A stretch of DNA of 64,000 nucleotides from Planctomycetota bacterium (GTDB taxonomy: Bacteria; Planctomycetota; Planctomycetia; Pirellulales; Pirellulaceae), in the NCBI GenBank assembly GCA_014381825.1, contig JACNKX010000077.1:1-64000 (forward strand), given 5' to 3'. Numbering within the stretch: the stretch's first letter is position 1; each line of letters begins with the position of its first letter. The notes under the pieces are model-generated. The model was not told the DNA's origin and ran no database searches. It saw only the letters and a list, made by a program, of their open reading frames with translations. Made by a program: the position numbers and the translations under genes. This document shows positions 25,656 through 35,145 of this stretch, piece after piece.

Positions 25656-27158
25656 ATGAACATCTTAATCGCCAGTAGCGAAGTCGCACCGTTCTCCAAA
25701 ACAGGCGGATTGGCGGACGTGTGCGGAGCCTTGCCCGGAGCGTTGCAAAACCTCGGTCACCAGCCGATCGTGTTCACGCCCTTCTATCGGCAAGTTCGCG
25801 AGAGTGGCGCAACGCTTGAACCAACGGATGTGACGTTCGAGATTCCGATTGGCAGCAAGGTGATGATCGGGCGTTTGCTAAAGGGAACGATTCCTGGATC
25901 GGGCGCGACGGTTTACTTCGTCGATCAACCCGAGTACTTCGACCGCGAACAGCTCTATCAAGAGGAAGGACAAGACTACAAAGACAACTGTGAACGATTC
26001 GTCTTCTTTTCCCGAGCAGTGATGGAAGCGATTCGTTTGCTCGATTTGCCCGTTGACGCGATCCACTGTAACGATTGGCAAACCAGTTTAATTCCGGCGT
26101 TGCTTCGCATCGAGTATCAACACGCTCGCGGCTACGAGGACATCGTTGCGTTGATGACGATTCACAACATGGCCTACCAAGGTCACTTCTGGCACTGGGA
26201 TATGTTGTTGACGGGCTTGGATTGGAAATACTTCAACTGGAACCAAATGGAATTCTGGGGCAACTTGAATTTGATGAAGACTGGATTGGTCTTCGCGGAT
26301 GCAATCAGCACGGTCAGTCCTCGCTACGCCCAAGAGATCCAAAATGATCTTGGTTGCGGATTGGAGGGCGTTCTTCGGCAGCGCTCTGCGTCGCTGTTCG
26401 GAATCATTAACGGAGTTGATTACAACCTATGGGATCCAGCAGTGGATCCGCATCTTGCGGCAAACTATACCGTCGACAACTGGACGGATGGCAAAGCTGC
26501 TTGCAAGGCAGCAATTCAGAGCGAGTTTGGTCTACCGAATGAACCGGACACGCCACTGATCGGATTGGTCGGCCGCTTGGCAGATCAAAAGGGTTGGGAT
26601 CTCGTCGGCGATGTTATGCAGCGTTGGGTGAATCGCGAAAACGTTCAATGGGTGATTCTCGGAACGGGAGATCCTCACTATCACGAAATGCTCGACGGCC
26701 TGGCCCAACAGCGGCCAGACCGTATCGGAGTACGACTTGGGTTTTCCGATCCGTTGGCTCGTCAGATCGAGGCCGGATCCGACATGTTCCTCATGCCCAG
26801 CCGTTACGAACCTTGCGGCTTGAACCAGCTTTACAGTCTGAAGTACGGGACCGTTCCGATTGTTCGTGAGACCGGCGGACTAGCCGATTCGATTCGCGAT
26901 GCTTCGCCGGAGAATCTCTCCAACGGAACGGCGAACGGATTCAGTTTCCAGGTGTACGACACGGATCAACTCGAAGTCACGCTGCAACGAGCCTGCGACA
27001 CTTACAAGACGCGGCGCGATACGTGGAACAATCTGGTGGTAACGGGCATGAAGCAAGATTGGTCGTGGGAAGCTAGCGCCCGGCAATACGTGGATATCTT
27101 TCAACAATTACAGAAGCGACGCGAGGCCGCGCGGGAAGCCGCCGAAACGGCGCACTGA
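25656..27158 (+). CDS. glgA: Glycogen synthase
   Basis: 500 aa from ATG 25656 with GGAG eight bases upstream; a GTG at 25617 is an alternative. GT5 start MNILIASSEVAPFSKTGGL with the ADP-glucose-binding KTGGL, GLVGRLADQKGWD, and the C-terminal donor block MPSRYEPCGLNQLYSLKYGTVPIVRETGGL with the E-x7-E pair. It adds glucose from ADP-glucose to alpha-1,4-glucan. First of a group with galT and GH57 on the same strand (54 and 173 bases between), which together suggests storage-glucan turnover. No branching enzyme or glgC in the window. Confidence 0.95.
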   Translation: MNILIASSEVAPFSKTGGLADVCGALPGALQNLGHQPIVFTPFYRQVRESGATLEPTDVTFEIPIGSKVMIGRLLKGTIPGSGATVYFVDQPEYFDREQLYQEEGQDYKDNCERFVFFSRAVMEAIRLLDLPVDAIHCNDWQTSLIPALLRIEYQHARGYEDIVALMTIHNMAYQGHFWHWDMLLTGLDWKYFNWNQMEFWGNLNLMKTGLVFADAISTVSPRYAQEIQNDLGCGLEGVLRQRSASLFGIINGVDYNLWDPAVDPHLAANYTVDNWTDGKAACKAAIQSEFGLPNEPDTPLIGLVGRLADQKGWDLVGDVMQRWVNRENVQWVILGTGDPHYHEMLDGLAQQRPDRIGVRLGFSDPLARQIEAGSDMFLMPSRYEPCGLNQLYSLKYGTVPIVRETGGLADSIRDASPENLSNGTANGFSFQVYDTDQLEVTLQRACDTYKTRRDTWNNLVVTGMKQDWSWEASARQYVDIFQQLQKRREAAREAAETAH

Positions 27159-27212
27159 ACGCACGTTTAACCGTTAGTGATTTGATGCTTGCGATTTGGA
27201 ATTTCCTCGCCG

Positions 27213-28175
27213 ATGCCTGAACTTCGACAAGATCCTCTCTCAGGTCGTTGCGTCATCGTTGCGGAAAAGCGCGCGGCGAGACCGGACCAATTTGCCGCGC
27301 CCAGCGATTCCCAGCACGGTCCGTGCCCCTTCTGCCCCGGACACGAGGATCTAACGCCTGAAGCGACGGTGGTTTATCCTGCTGGCTCATCCGACACAGC
27401 TTGGCAGGTTCGTGTTGTTCCCAATAAGTACCCGGCGGTCGAGCTGAATGCATCCGGTGATCGAGGCGAAGCGGCTGTCGGTGTTCACGAGGTGATCGTC
27501 GAGTCGCCAGCTCACGTCGCGAGCCTGTCCGAAGTCAGTGACGAACAGGCTCGTCTGACGTTTCTGGCTTATCGCGATCGATTGCGAGCGATGCGACAGG
27601 ACGCGCGGTTGGCCTACGGACTTGTCTTTAAGAACGCGCGCGCCGGTGGTGGAGCTTCGCTCGAACACACTCACAGCCAACTGATCGCGACTTCAACGGT
27701 ACCGGCTGATATTCAGTTCGAGATCGCCAAAGCAGGCGAGCATCGCGTGCTTCACAACAGCTGTGCGTTCTGCGACCTGATTGATGGCGAGTTCGATGGA
27801 GCGAGACACGTCATCGACACCGCAAGCTTTGTCGTATTTTGTCCATTCGGTTCACGCTTTCCGTACGAGATGTGGGTACTGCCCAAGGAACATCGCGAAT
27901 CGTTCGAGGGAACTTCGGATTCAGAACTTGCCGAGTTGGCCGCTTTGATGCAACAGCTAATCCGATGTCTTGAAGCCACACTTGACTCGCCGGCATACAA
28001 TTACTGGGTTCGCAACACACCATTTCGGTTGTCTAAGCACGACGATTACCACTGGCGGATCGAATTGACTCCGCGGATGACTCGCTTGGCGGGCTTTGAG
28101 TTAGGGACCGGATGTTTTATAAATCCCGTAAGTCCCGAACAAGCAGCAGCGCAGCTGCGTGCAGTTACGGCTTGA
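27213..28175 (+). CDS. galT: Galactose-1-phosphate uridylyltransferase family
   Basis: 320 aa from ATG 27213 (TTG 27189 also in frame). Zinc ligands CPFCPGH near the N-terminus and the second cysteine pair CAFCDL; the catalytic HxHxQ-type triad in SLEHTHSQLIA; the HIT-like C-terminal half has LPKEHRESFEG. GalT swaps UMP between UDP-glucose and galactose-1-phosphate. The short zinc-containing family also includes enzymes acting on ADP-glucose or other hexose phosphates, and the position between glgA and a GH57 glucanase makes an alpha-glucan-related nucleotidyl transfer plausible. Confidence 0.9.
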   Translation: MPELRQDPLSGRCVIVAEKRAARPDQFAAPSDSQHGPCPFCPGHEDLTPEATVVYPAGSSDTAWQVRVVPNKYPAVELNASGDRGEAAVGVHEVIVESPAHVASLSEVSDEQARLTFLAYRDRLRAMRQDARLAYGLVFKNARAGGGASLEHTHSQLIATSTVPADIQFEIAKAGEHRVLHNSCAFCDLIDGEFDGARHVIDTASFVVFCPFGSRFPYEMWVLPKEHRESFEGTSDSELAELAALMQQLIRCLEATLDSPAYNYWVRNTPFRLSKHDDYHWRIELTPRMTRLAGFELGTGCFINPVSPEQAAAQLRAVTA

Positions 28176-28348
28176 GTCGTTTGATTAGGGGATATGTTCG
28201 GACGAGAAAGACTAGATAAACAGCGTTGCCTTTGCCGATAAAAGGCTGATGTGCTGAGTTCTATTCACGTCGTGCTTGGCGCTTCGAAATAGCTTCTGAA
28301 ACACTCGCCCAAACTCCTACACCCTTCACACAGAGCTTTGCTGCTGCC

Positions 28349-30523
28349 ATGACCCAGCCTATTCGCTTTTGTTTGGTTCTGCACAATCACCAACCCATTG
28401 GCAACTTTGATGGTGTCTTTGAACAGGCTTACCAAGACAGTTATCTGCCGTTTCTGGATGTATTCGAGCCGTACAGCGATCTGAAGATTTCGCTGCACAC
28501 TAGCGGTCCGCTGATGGAGTGGCTCGACGAGCATCATAGCGAGTACATTGATCGATTAGCAGCGTTGGTCGAAGCCGGTCGAGTCGAGATTATTGGTGGT
28601 TCGTTCTATGAAGCGATTCTCGCGATGATCCCATCGCGTGACCGAGTAGGACAGATCAGCGACTATTCCAAATGGTTGGAACAGCGACTCGGCGGTTCCG
28701 TGCGAGGAATGTGGGTTCCCGAACGAGTTTGGGAACAACCGATGGCTTCGGACATCGCGGATGCTGGTATCCAGTACACCGTGCTGGACGATTTCCACTT
28801 CAAGAACGCTGGGCTGAACGAAGATGAATTAAACGGCTACTTCGTGACCGAAGACGATGGCCGAACTTTGAACGTGTTTCCTGGCAGCGAGCGACTGAGA
28901 TATTTGATTCCGTTCGGTGCGCCGCACGAAACGATCGACTATTTGCGAGGCATCGCAGAGCGTAATCCAGGTGCTGTCGTCACGTTCGGTGACGATGGCG
29001 AGAAATTTGGAACTTGGCCCGACACCAAGCAACATGTCTACGATAACGGCTGGCTTCGACAGTTCTTTGATGGATTGGTCGAGAATCGGGATTGGATCAA
29101 TACAACCACGTTGGCCGATGCCGCCGAGTCGACTCCTCCCGTTGGCAAGATCTATTTGCCCGATGGCAGCTATCGCGAAATGACAGAGTGGGTTCTTGCT
29201 GCCGACCAGCAAGTCGAATACGAAAACATCACTCACGAAATGCAATCCGACCCTCGCTGGCAGCGACTCGTTCGATTTGTGCGCGGCGGCTATTGGCGCA
29301 ACTTTAAGGTGAAGTATCCCGAAGCCAACGAAATGTATTCGCGGATGCTGCAAATCAGCCGTCGGTTGGAACAAGCCGAAGCGGCAGAATCTTCGAGTGA
29401 CGATCTTGAATCGGCGCGGCGCGAACTCTATCGAGGCCAGTGCAATTGCAGCTACTGGCATGGAGCATTTGGAGGCATCTATCTGCCTCATCTTCGCAAT
29501 GCCGTCTACAACCATCTCATCGCCGCCGACAACCTCCTCGACAAGGTCGCTGATAAGCCAGCAGCTTGGGTCGAAGCAACCGCAGACGATTACAACTTTG
29601 ATGGCCGACAAGAGATCCGACTCGCCAATGATCGTGTTGTCGCATTCTTGTCACCGCTGACGGGCGGTCATCTGTACGAGCTTGATGTTCGTTCCATCTG
29701 CCACAATTTACTGGCGACACTCACTCGGCGACCAGAGGCATATCATCGCAAGGTCTTGGCCGGGGCAAATCAAGATAATAGCGATGTCGCAAGCATCCAC
29801 GATCGCGTTGTCTTCAAGCAAGAGGGGCTCGATCAGCGATTGCAGTACGACAGCTATCCGCGCAAGAGCCTTGTCGATCATTTTTATGATGACGACGCAT
29901 CGCTCCAAGCGATCATATCGGGCGATGCGGAAGAGCGAAGCGACTTCCGCGATGGCGGCTTCGAGACAAAACTTCGCAAGGGCGTCGATCGAGTTCAGGT
30001 TCTCATGAGCCGCGATGGCAACGCATTTGGTATTCCGATTAAGTTGACCAAAGGCGTCACGCTCAACTCTGGAAGCAACGAACTAGAGATTGCCTACTTG
30101 CTCGAGAACTTGCCGCAAGATCGCTCGTTGCATTTCTCTGTCGAACTCAATCTCGCAGGCTTACCGGCTGGCGCAGATGATCGTTTCTTCTATCGAGGCG
30201 ATCACAACAACCGTCATGGACAGCTTGGTACTCAGCTCGATCTGAGCGATATCGACGATCTTGGTCTCGTTGACGAGTGGCTCGGAATCGACGTTCATTG
30301 GTCGGCCAATCGGTCGACAAATGTTTGGACGTTCCCAATCGAAACCGTCAGCCAATCCGAAGGTGGATTTGAGTTAGTGCATCAGTCCGTCGTTGTGCAA
30401 CCGCACTGGCACGTTCGAGGCGACGCAGAGGGTCGCTGGGCCGTCACCATGCGACTGGCGCTAGACACCAGTCTTGCTGACAGCAGGATGCAGCAAGTCG
30501 AAGAAGGCGCTCTGGCTCACTAG
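28349..30523 (+). CDS. GH57 alpha-amylase/4-alpha-glucanotransferase
   Basis: 724 aa. GH57 opening LHNHQPIGNF, second conserved block GGSFYEAILAMIPS, the catalytic nucleophile E125 in MWVPERVWE, and the acid in VTFGDDGEKFGTW (D215 or D216; the spacing of 91 to the nucleophile matches the archaeal 4-alpha-glucanotransferase Glu123/Asp214). The C-terminal part (about 430 on) is a beta-sandwich of the DUF1926 type found in such glucanotransferases. No signal peptide, so it should act on intracellular alpha-glucan, in agreement with glgA two genes upstream. It converges on the minus-strand membrane-protein gene with one base between the stops. Confidence 0.92.
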   Translation: MTQPIRFCLVLHNHQPIGNFDGVFEQAYQDSYLPFLDVFEPYSDLKISLHTSGPLMEWLDEHHSEYIDRLAALVEAGRVEIIGGSFYEAILAMIPSRDRVGQISDYSKWLEQRLGGSVRGMWVPERVWEQPMASDIADAGIQYTVLDDFHFKNAGLNEDELNGYFVTEDDGRTLNVFPGSERLRYLIPFGAPHETIDYLRGIAERNPGAVVTFGDDGEKFGTWPDTKQHVYDNGWLRQFFDGLVENRDWINTTTLADAAESTPPVGKIYLPDGSYREMTEWVLAADQQVEYENITHEMQSDPRWQRLVRFVRGGYWRNFKVKYPEANEMYSRMLQISRRLEQAEAAESSSDDLESARRELYRGQCNCSYWHGAFGGIYLPHLRNAVYNHLIAADNLLDKVADKPAAWVEATADDYNFDGRQEIRLANDRVVAFLSPLTGGHLYELDVRSICHNLLATLTRRPEAYHRKVLAGANQDNSDVASIHDRVVFKQEGLDQRLQYDSYPRKSLVDHFYDDDASLQAIISGDAEERSDFRDGGFETKLRKGVDRVQVLMSRDGNAFGIPIKLTKGVTLNSGSNELEIAYLLENLPQDRSLHFSVELNLAGLPAGADDRFFYRGDHNNRHGQLGTQLDLSDIDDLGLVDEWLGIDVHWSANRSTNVWTFPIETVSQSEGGFELVHQSVVVQPHWHVRGDAEGRWAVTMRLALDTSLADSRMQQVEEGALAH

Positions 30524-30524
30524 A

Positions 30525-30854
30525 TCAAGCAGCTTGCAGCATCAAGCGTTGCAAGATCTTGACGAAGTGTAGTAGCACGAGCGCGCTCGGCAGGACAACG
30601 CCAAGGCAGGCTGCCACATAAGCTCGCGGCGCGATCCAAAACTGTACGGATCCTTTTCTCGCAAGAACCAATGCGATCGATGATTGCACCAACCCGACGA
30701 CGCAAAGCAGCACAAACATCCGGGTTAAGAGTGCTGCTACCGCAAACGTCATCGTACTCACGCTGACAACGAACAAGCCGCCGACACCAACGATTGATGT
30801 GACTCCACCGATTAGCGACATCCAACGAAACTGACCAACGGTTTTGTCGCTCAT
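30525..30854 (-). CDS. Small integral membrane protein
   Basis: 109 aa, no family recognised. Three hydrophobic helices: about 13-34 (LIGGVTSIVGVGGLFVV), 38-62 (AALLTRMFVLLCVVGLVQSS) and 76-100 (YVAACLGVVLPSALVLLHFV). It starts 9 bases after the DUF1501 gene, on the same strand, so it is the third member of the PSD1-DUF1501 operon. The tight convergence with the GH57 gene leaves no room for a terminator hairpin outside the coding sequences. Confidence 0.75.
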   Translation of the reverse strand: MSDKTVGQFRWMSLIGGVTSIVGVGGLFVVSVSTMTFAVAALLTRMFVLLCVVGLVQSSIALVLARKGSVQFWIAPRAYVAACLGVVLPSALVLLHFVKILQRLMLQAA

Positions 30855-30863
30855 GGCGCAACG

Positions 30864-32336
30864 CTATGCAATGATCTGATGAATCGGCTCGGCCCCTTCG
30901 ACTCCGACGAGCTTCTGATCGAGGCCGTTGTAGAAGTAGCTTAAGCGATTTGGATCGAGCCCAAGCTGGTTTAGGATCGTGGCGTGAAGATGTCGGACGT
31001 GCAATCGGTCTTCGACAGCCGCGCTGCCAAGTTCGTCGGTCTTGCCAACGCTGACGCCGCCCTTGATGCCACCACCAGCCATCCACATCGTAAAACCATA
31101 CGCATTGTGATCGCGGCCCGTTCCTTTCGCATACTCGGCGGTCGGCTGACGACCAAACTCACCGCCCCAAACGATCAAGGTCTCGTCCAGCATTCCTCGT
31201 TGCTTGAGATCCTTCAGCAGACCGGCGATGGGTTTGTCCGTTTCGCCAGCGTGCAGGTCGTGGTTGTACTTCAAATCTCCGTGCGCGTCCCAGTTGGCAT
31301 CGTTGTGGTTACCGCCAGAATAAAGTTGAACAAACCGCACGCCTCGCTCGACAAGTCGTCTCGCCAACAAGCATTGTCGCCCAAAGACCTCCGTCTTCTT
31401 GTCATCAAGGCCGTAAAGACCGATCGTCTTTTCATCTTCTTGGCTAAGATCGACCGCTTCGGGCGCGGCCGCTTGCATTTTGTAGGCCAGTTCATAGCTC
31501 GCGATCCTGGCCGCAAGATCCGAGTTGTCAATTCGCGGCTCTTGATGTTCTTCGTTGTAGCCACGCAAAGTATCAAGCATCTCGCGTTGCATCTCACGCG
31601 AGACGCCAGCGGGTGTCTTCAGGTCCAAAATTGGTGTGCCTTGCGAGCGCATGACGGTGGCTTGATACGTCGCCGGCATGTAACCGCTGCTCCAGTTCTT
31701 GGCTCCGCTGATTGGGCCGCCTCGGGGGTCGAGCATGACGACAAAGCCGGGCAAGTTTTCATTGACGGTCCCAAGCCCATAGTTCGACCACGAACCAATA
31801 CATGGACTCCCGCTGAGAATCTTTCCTGAGTTCATCATCAGCATTGCCGAACCGTGAATCGGCGAATCGGCGGTCATCGAATGAATGAACGAAATGTCGT
31901 CAACACAGGTTGCTAGATGCGGAAACAGCGTCGATACCCATTGGCCGCATTCACCGTACTGAGCGAAGTCCCATCGTGTCTCGACAATCCGTCCTTGGTT
32001 TTTGTGCCCTCCCCTGCCAAAGGTCTTTACATCAACGGTCTTGTTATCCATACCTTCCATCGCCGGCTTGTAATCAAACGTATCGATATGGCTCGGCCCA
32101 CCATACATGTAAAGGAAGATGACATTCTTCGCTTTGCTTGGAAAATGAGGTGTCTTTGCGGCGAGCGGGTTCTTCCATTTCGAGACGCCGTCCGCGGCAA
32201 CCGCTTGGTTAGTAAGAAAGCCTTCGTCGCCGAGCAAGCCCGCGAGCGCAGTTCCCGTGAAGCCAGCACCCGTTTGCCAAAGAAACTCTCGCCGAGTGCG
32301 ACCACAGAAGTTTGGAGTTGGCTGTCTGTTCGTCAT
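30864..32336 (-). CDS. DUF1501 family protein, Tat-exported
   Basis: 490 aa. Twin-arginine signal RTRREFLWQTGAGFTGTAL, then the sulfatase-like fold of the family: NVIFLYMYGGPSHIDTFDYKP, SMTADSPIHGSAMLMMNSG, and the C-terminal VWGGEFGRQPTAEYAKGTGRDHNAYGFT with GEFGR and GRDH. In planctomycetes DUF1501 proteins are almost always encoded with a PSD1 (DUF1549/DUF1553) protein, as here; the pair is thought to act in the periplasm or cell envelope on polysaccharides, but no activity is proven. Residues AGGGIKGGVSVGKTDELG match the end of the family. It lies between the PSD1 gene (182 bases, with two palindromes) and the small membrane protein. Confidence 0.92.
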   Translation of the reverse strand: MTNRQPTPNFCGRTRREFLWQTGAGFTGTALAGLLGDEGFLTNQAVAADGVSKWKNPLAAKTPHFPSKAKNVIFLYMYGGPSHIDTFDYKPAMEGMDNKTVDVKTFGRGGHKNQGRIVETRWDFAQYGECGQWVSTLFPHLATCVDDISFIHSMTADSPIHGSAMLMMNSGKILSGSPCIGSWSNYGLGTVNENLPGFVVMLDPRGGPISGAKNWSSGYMPATYQATVMRSQGTPILDLKTPAGVSREMQREMLDTLRGYNEEHQEPRIDNSDLAARIASYELAYKMQAAAPEAVDLSQEDEKTIGLYGLDDKKTEVFGRQCLLARRLVERGVRFVQLYSGGNHNDANWDAHGDLKYNHDLHAGETDKPIAGLLKDLKQRGMLDETLIVWGGEFGRQPTAEYAKGTGRDHNAYGFTMWMAGGGIKGGVSVGKTDELGSAAVEDRLHVRHLHATILNQLGLDPNRLSYFYNGLDQKLVGVEGAEPIHQIIA

Positions 32337-32359
32337 GTTTTCACCACATTCTCTGAGAT

Positions 32360-32434
32360 GTGTGCAACTGGCTCTGCCAGTGCTACCTTGGTTGCTTCAT
32401 TGTCAGTTCGGCACTGGCAGAGCCAGCGGCACAC
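32360..32434. repeat. Intergenic palindrome, family B
   Basis: Arms 32360-32383 and 32411-32434 (core CTGGCTCTGCCAGTGC and its reverse complement, exact over 16 bases, GTGTGC/ .CACAC outside) with 27 bases between. Between DUF1501 and PSD1 genes. Confidence 0.8.
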
Positions 32435-32444
32435 AGCGCGAATT

Positions 32445-32496
32445 GCTGGAGTCCAGGCTTTAGCCTGTTTTGACAACCTAAAGGCTGTACTCCAGC
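32445..32496. repeat. Intergenic palindrome, family C
   Basis: Arms 32445-32467 and 32474-32496 (GCTGGAGTCCAGGCTTTAGC against its imperfect complement ending TACTCCAGC), spacer of six. Placed eleven bases from the family B element. Confidence 0.8.
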
Positions 32497-32517
32497 AACC
32501 GGCGACAGCATATTCAA

Positions 32518-35040
32518 TCAATCGAGATACATAAACTCGTTCAAGTTCAAAGCGGTCACGCAAAACTGGCGCAACGCAACTTCATTGTTTAACTTGTATT
32601 TCTGTTTCAATAATTTGATCAACTCGACGCCTCGCTCAACATCTTTTGTAGTTGGCTCGCGCTGTGTTACACGTCGCAAGCAAAGTTTGACCTGATTCTC
32701 GGTACTGTCGCTGGCCTGCTCGATTAAGAACTTCGCAAACACTTCGGCTTGTTCATTAATGAACTTGCTGTTCAGCATCCCGAGTGCCTGTGTCGGTTGT
32801 GTTGTGACGAAACGAACTGGGCAACTCGCGTCGGTGTCGGCTCCATCAAAGTTTGCCATCATGGGGACAATGAGCGATCGTTTGATCCGGATGTAGATGC
32901 TACGACGGGCTCGGTCCTCGGGAGACGACTCGCCCCAACCGGCCCCAGGGCGAGACTGGCCCGCGAGCACTTCCTGTGGGATCGGCACGAAGATACTCGG
33001 CCCGAACATCTTCTCGCGATTCAAGCTTCCGTTGACCGCAAGGATCGAGTCGCGTACCTCTTCCGCCGATAAGCGACGCATGTCGAACCGCCACATTAGA
33101 TTGTTGATCGGATCTTTGGCGAGAGCTTGTTCGTTTGGTTGCGACGACATTTGATATGTGTTGGAAAGCATGATCAGTTTGTGTAGTCGCTTCACTCGCC
33201 ATTCGCCTGCCATAAACTCGGCGGCGAGCCAATCGAGCAATTCGGGGTGCGTTGGCGCGATACCTTGAAATCCAAAGTCGCTGGTCGATCGCACGATGCC
33301 GCGTCCAAAGTGGTAATGCCAAATGCGATTGACCATGACGCGAGCCGTCAGCGGATTGTCTTGGCTTGCCAGCCAATTGGCGAGCGCCAGTCGACGGCCC
33401 GTCGAATTGATTTTCTCCGTCGGTAGATCGATCTTCGGTTCTGGCGGGGAAAGAACGGAGAGGAAACCCGGCTGCACCACATCGCCAGGAGCGTGAGCGC
33501 TCCCTCGAATCAGGATGTGCGTGGGTGGAGCGGTTCGTCCATGTTCCTTGACGCATAAAGCCTCTTCATTGCCGGGCGGGCGGAACGCTCGCAACTTGTC
33601 GCGCGCGGCGGTCAATGCAACGTAGCGATCAAAGTCTTCCTGTGTGAGCAGTTTGCCGATGCGTGTCTTGGCGATGGCGATTCTCGCCTGCTCGGCCTTC
33701 CACTCGTCGTTCTCGACGCCGACGAGATCAGCCTTGATGCTTCGATCGAGCTTGTTGAGTTCTCTCCGGTTCGTATCGGTCGCTTCTTTATGCTCTCGAA
33801 TCAGTCGGTCGTGGAGCTCAACCGCATCGTCAGTTCCAAGCGTACGAACCGAAGCAGCAAGAACACTCTCGTGCGACCTGGCCCCGAACCGTTGAACATT
33901 TCGGAAAAAGGCGAGCATTCGATAATAATCGGCTTGCGGAATCGGATCGAGCTTGTGGTCGTGGCATCTCGCGCAACCAACACTCAGTCCCAAGTACACT
34001 TCGCCGGTGGTCCGCACGAAGTCGTCGAGATCCTCGAACAGTTCCTGCTTGGGATCGACCGGTTCGTCTTGCCAGATCCCAAGTCGATAGTACCCAGTCG
34101 CAATAATCGATTCGGAAGTCACCTTGTCCAACTCGTCGCCAGCGATTTGCTCTTTCACAAATTGATCGTAAGGCTTGTCTGCGTTGAACGACCGAATGAC
34201 ATAGTCGCGATAACGCCAGACGTGCGGTTTGTCGCCATCGCGTTCGTAGCTGTTCGTCTCCGCGTAGCGAACAAGATCAAGCCAATGCCGACCCCATCGC
34301 TCGCCATAGTGTGGCGATTCCAAAAGTCGATCCACGACGCGCTCGAACGCATCAGGAGCATCGTCGCTCAGGAAGGACTGCACTTCTTCGGGTGATGGAG
34401 GCAAGCCGGTCAAGTCGTAGTAAGCTCGTCGCAACAATGCCGTCTTCGTCGCTGGGGGCACGGGTCGCAGTCCTGCTTCATCCAAACCGTTCAGCACAAA
34501 TGCATCGATCGGTGTCCGCACCCACGACTGATCGTTAACCTTTGGAATTGCGGGACGCGAGACTTCCTGAAACGACCAGAATTTCTTCGTCTCGTCGTTG
34601 ACCGGCGGCGATCCATGATCATCCGAACCTGAGTACTCAATCTCACCGTCATCGTCCCACGGCAGCCCCATCTCCACCCACTTCGTCAGTGTGTCGATCT
34701 TCGCTTGCGGAATTTTACCAGTGGGCGGCATCTCGTAGTCCGCATAGTTCACTGCCGCCAGCAGCAGACTCTCGCGCGGAGCCTTCAGCGTTACGGCTGG
34801 CCCCGTTTCGCCACCCTTGAGCAATCCTTTGCGACTGGTCAGAAAGAGTTCTCCCTTCGGCGAACCTTTGCCGCCGTGACACCTCACGCAATGCTCGATC
34901 AGGATCGGTTTGACTTCACTCTGAAAGAACTTGATCTGTTCGGGCGAGTGTTCAACATTTGCCCAACCGAACGCTGTCGAAGTGGTCGTCAGTGCGAGCA
35001 AATAGAATGTGGCGGCTAACAAAGGGAGGAGGCGTGGCAT
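32518..35040 (-). CDS. PSD1 and planctomycete cytochrome c domain protein (DUF1549/DUF1553)
   Basis: 840 aa. Signal peptide LLPLLAATFYLLALTTTSTA, then a PSCyt1 cytochrome c-like domain with haem motif CVRCH and MPP (YEMPPTG) as the distal ligand, DUF1549 with SPHYGERWGRHWLDLVRYAETN, a second CARCHDHKLDPI motif, and the C-terminal DUF1553 (LTARVMVNRIWHYHFGRGIVRS). It is a periplasmic or envelope protein, presumed redox-active, made with DUF1501 partners in large numbers by planctomycetes. The function is unknown; carbohydrate or sulfated-polymer breakdown is suggested by association elsewhere. It heads an operon with DUF1501 and a small membrane protein. Confidence 0.93.
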   Translation of the reverse strand: MPRLLPLLAATFYLLALTTTSTAFGWANVEHSPEQIKFFQSEVKPILIEHCVRCHGGKGSPKGELFLTSRKGLLKGGETGPAVTLKAPRESLLLAAVNYADYEMPPTGKIPQAKIDTLTKWVEMGLPWDDDGEIEYSGSDDHGSPPVNDETKKFWSFQEVSRPAIPKVNDQSWVRTPIDAFVLNGLDEAGLRPVPPATKTALLRRAYYDLTGLPPSPEEVQSFLSDDAPDAFERVVDRLLESPHYGERWGRHWLDLVRYAETNSYERDGDKPHVWRYRDYVIRSFNADKPYDQFVKEQIAGDELDKVTSESIIATGYYRLGIWQDEPVDPKQELFEDLDDFVRTTGEVYLGLSVGCARCHDHKLDPIPQADYYRMLAFFRNVQRFGARSHESVLAASVRTLGTDDAVELHDRLIREHKEATDTNRRELNKLDRSIKADLVGVENDEWKAEQARIAIAKTRIGKLLTQEDFDRYVALTAARDKLRAFRPPGNEEALCVKEHGRTAPPTHILIRGSAHAPGDVVQPGFLSVLSPPEPKIDLPTEKINSTGRRLALANWLASQDNPLTARVMVNRIWHYHFGRGIVRSTSDFGFQGIAPTHPELLDWLAAEFMAGEWRVKRLHKLIMLSNTYQMSSQPNEQALAKDPINNLMWRFDMRRLSAEEVRDSILAVNGSLNREKMFGPSIFVPIPQEVLAGQSRPGAGWGESSPEDRARRSIYIRIKRSLIVPMMANFDGADTDASCPVRFVTTQPTQALGMLNSKFINEQAEVFAKFLIEQASDSTENQVKLCLRRVTQREPTTKDVERGVELIKLLKQKYKLNNEVALRQFCVTALNLNEFMYLD

Positions 35041-35145
35041 CTCGGCGCTCCGAGGCAGGTAGTACGTTGGTATTGAACCCTGAAGCGTTCGTGAGGCAAT
35101 CGTGATCGCTCCTCGCCAAGGCTTAGGTTTACTGGGTAATTCATT

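Noticed and set aside
30984-31829. 281-aa open frame antisense to DUF1501
   Set aside because: Shadow of a well conserved gene, no domain.
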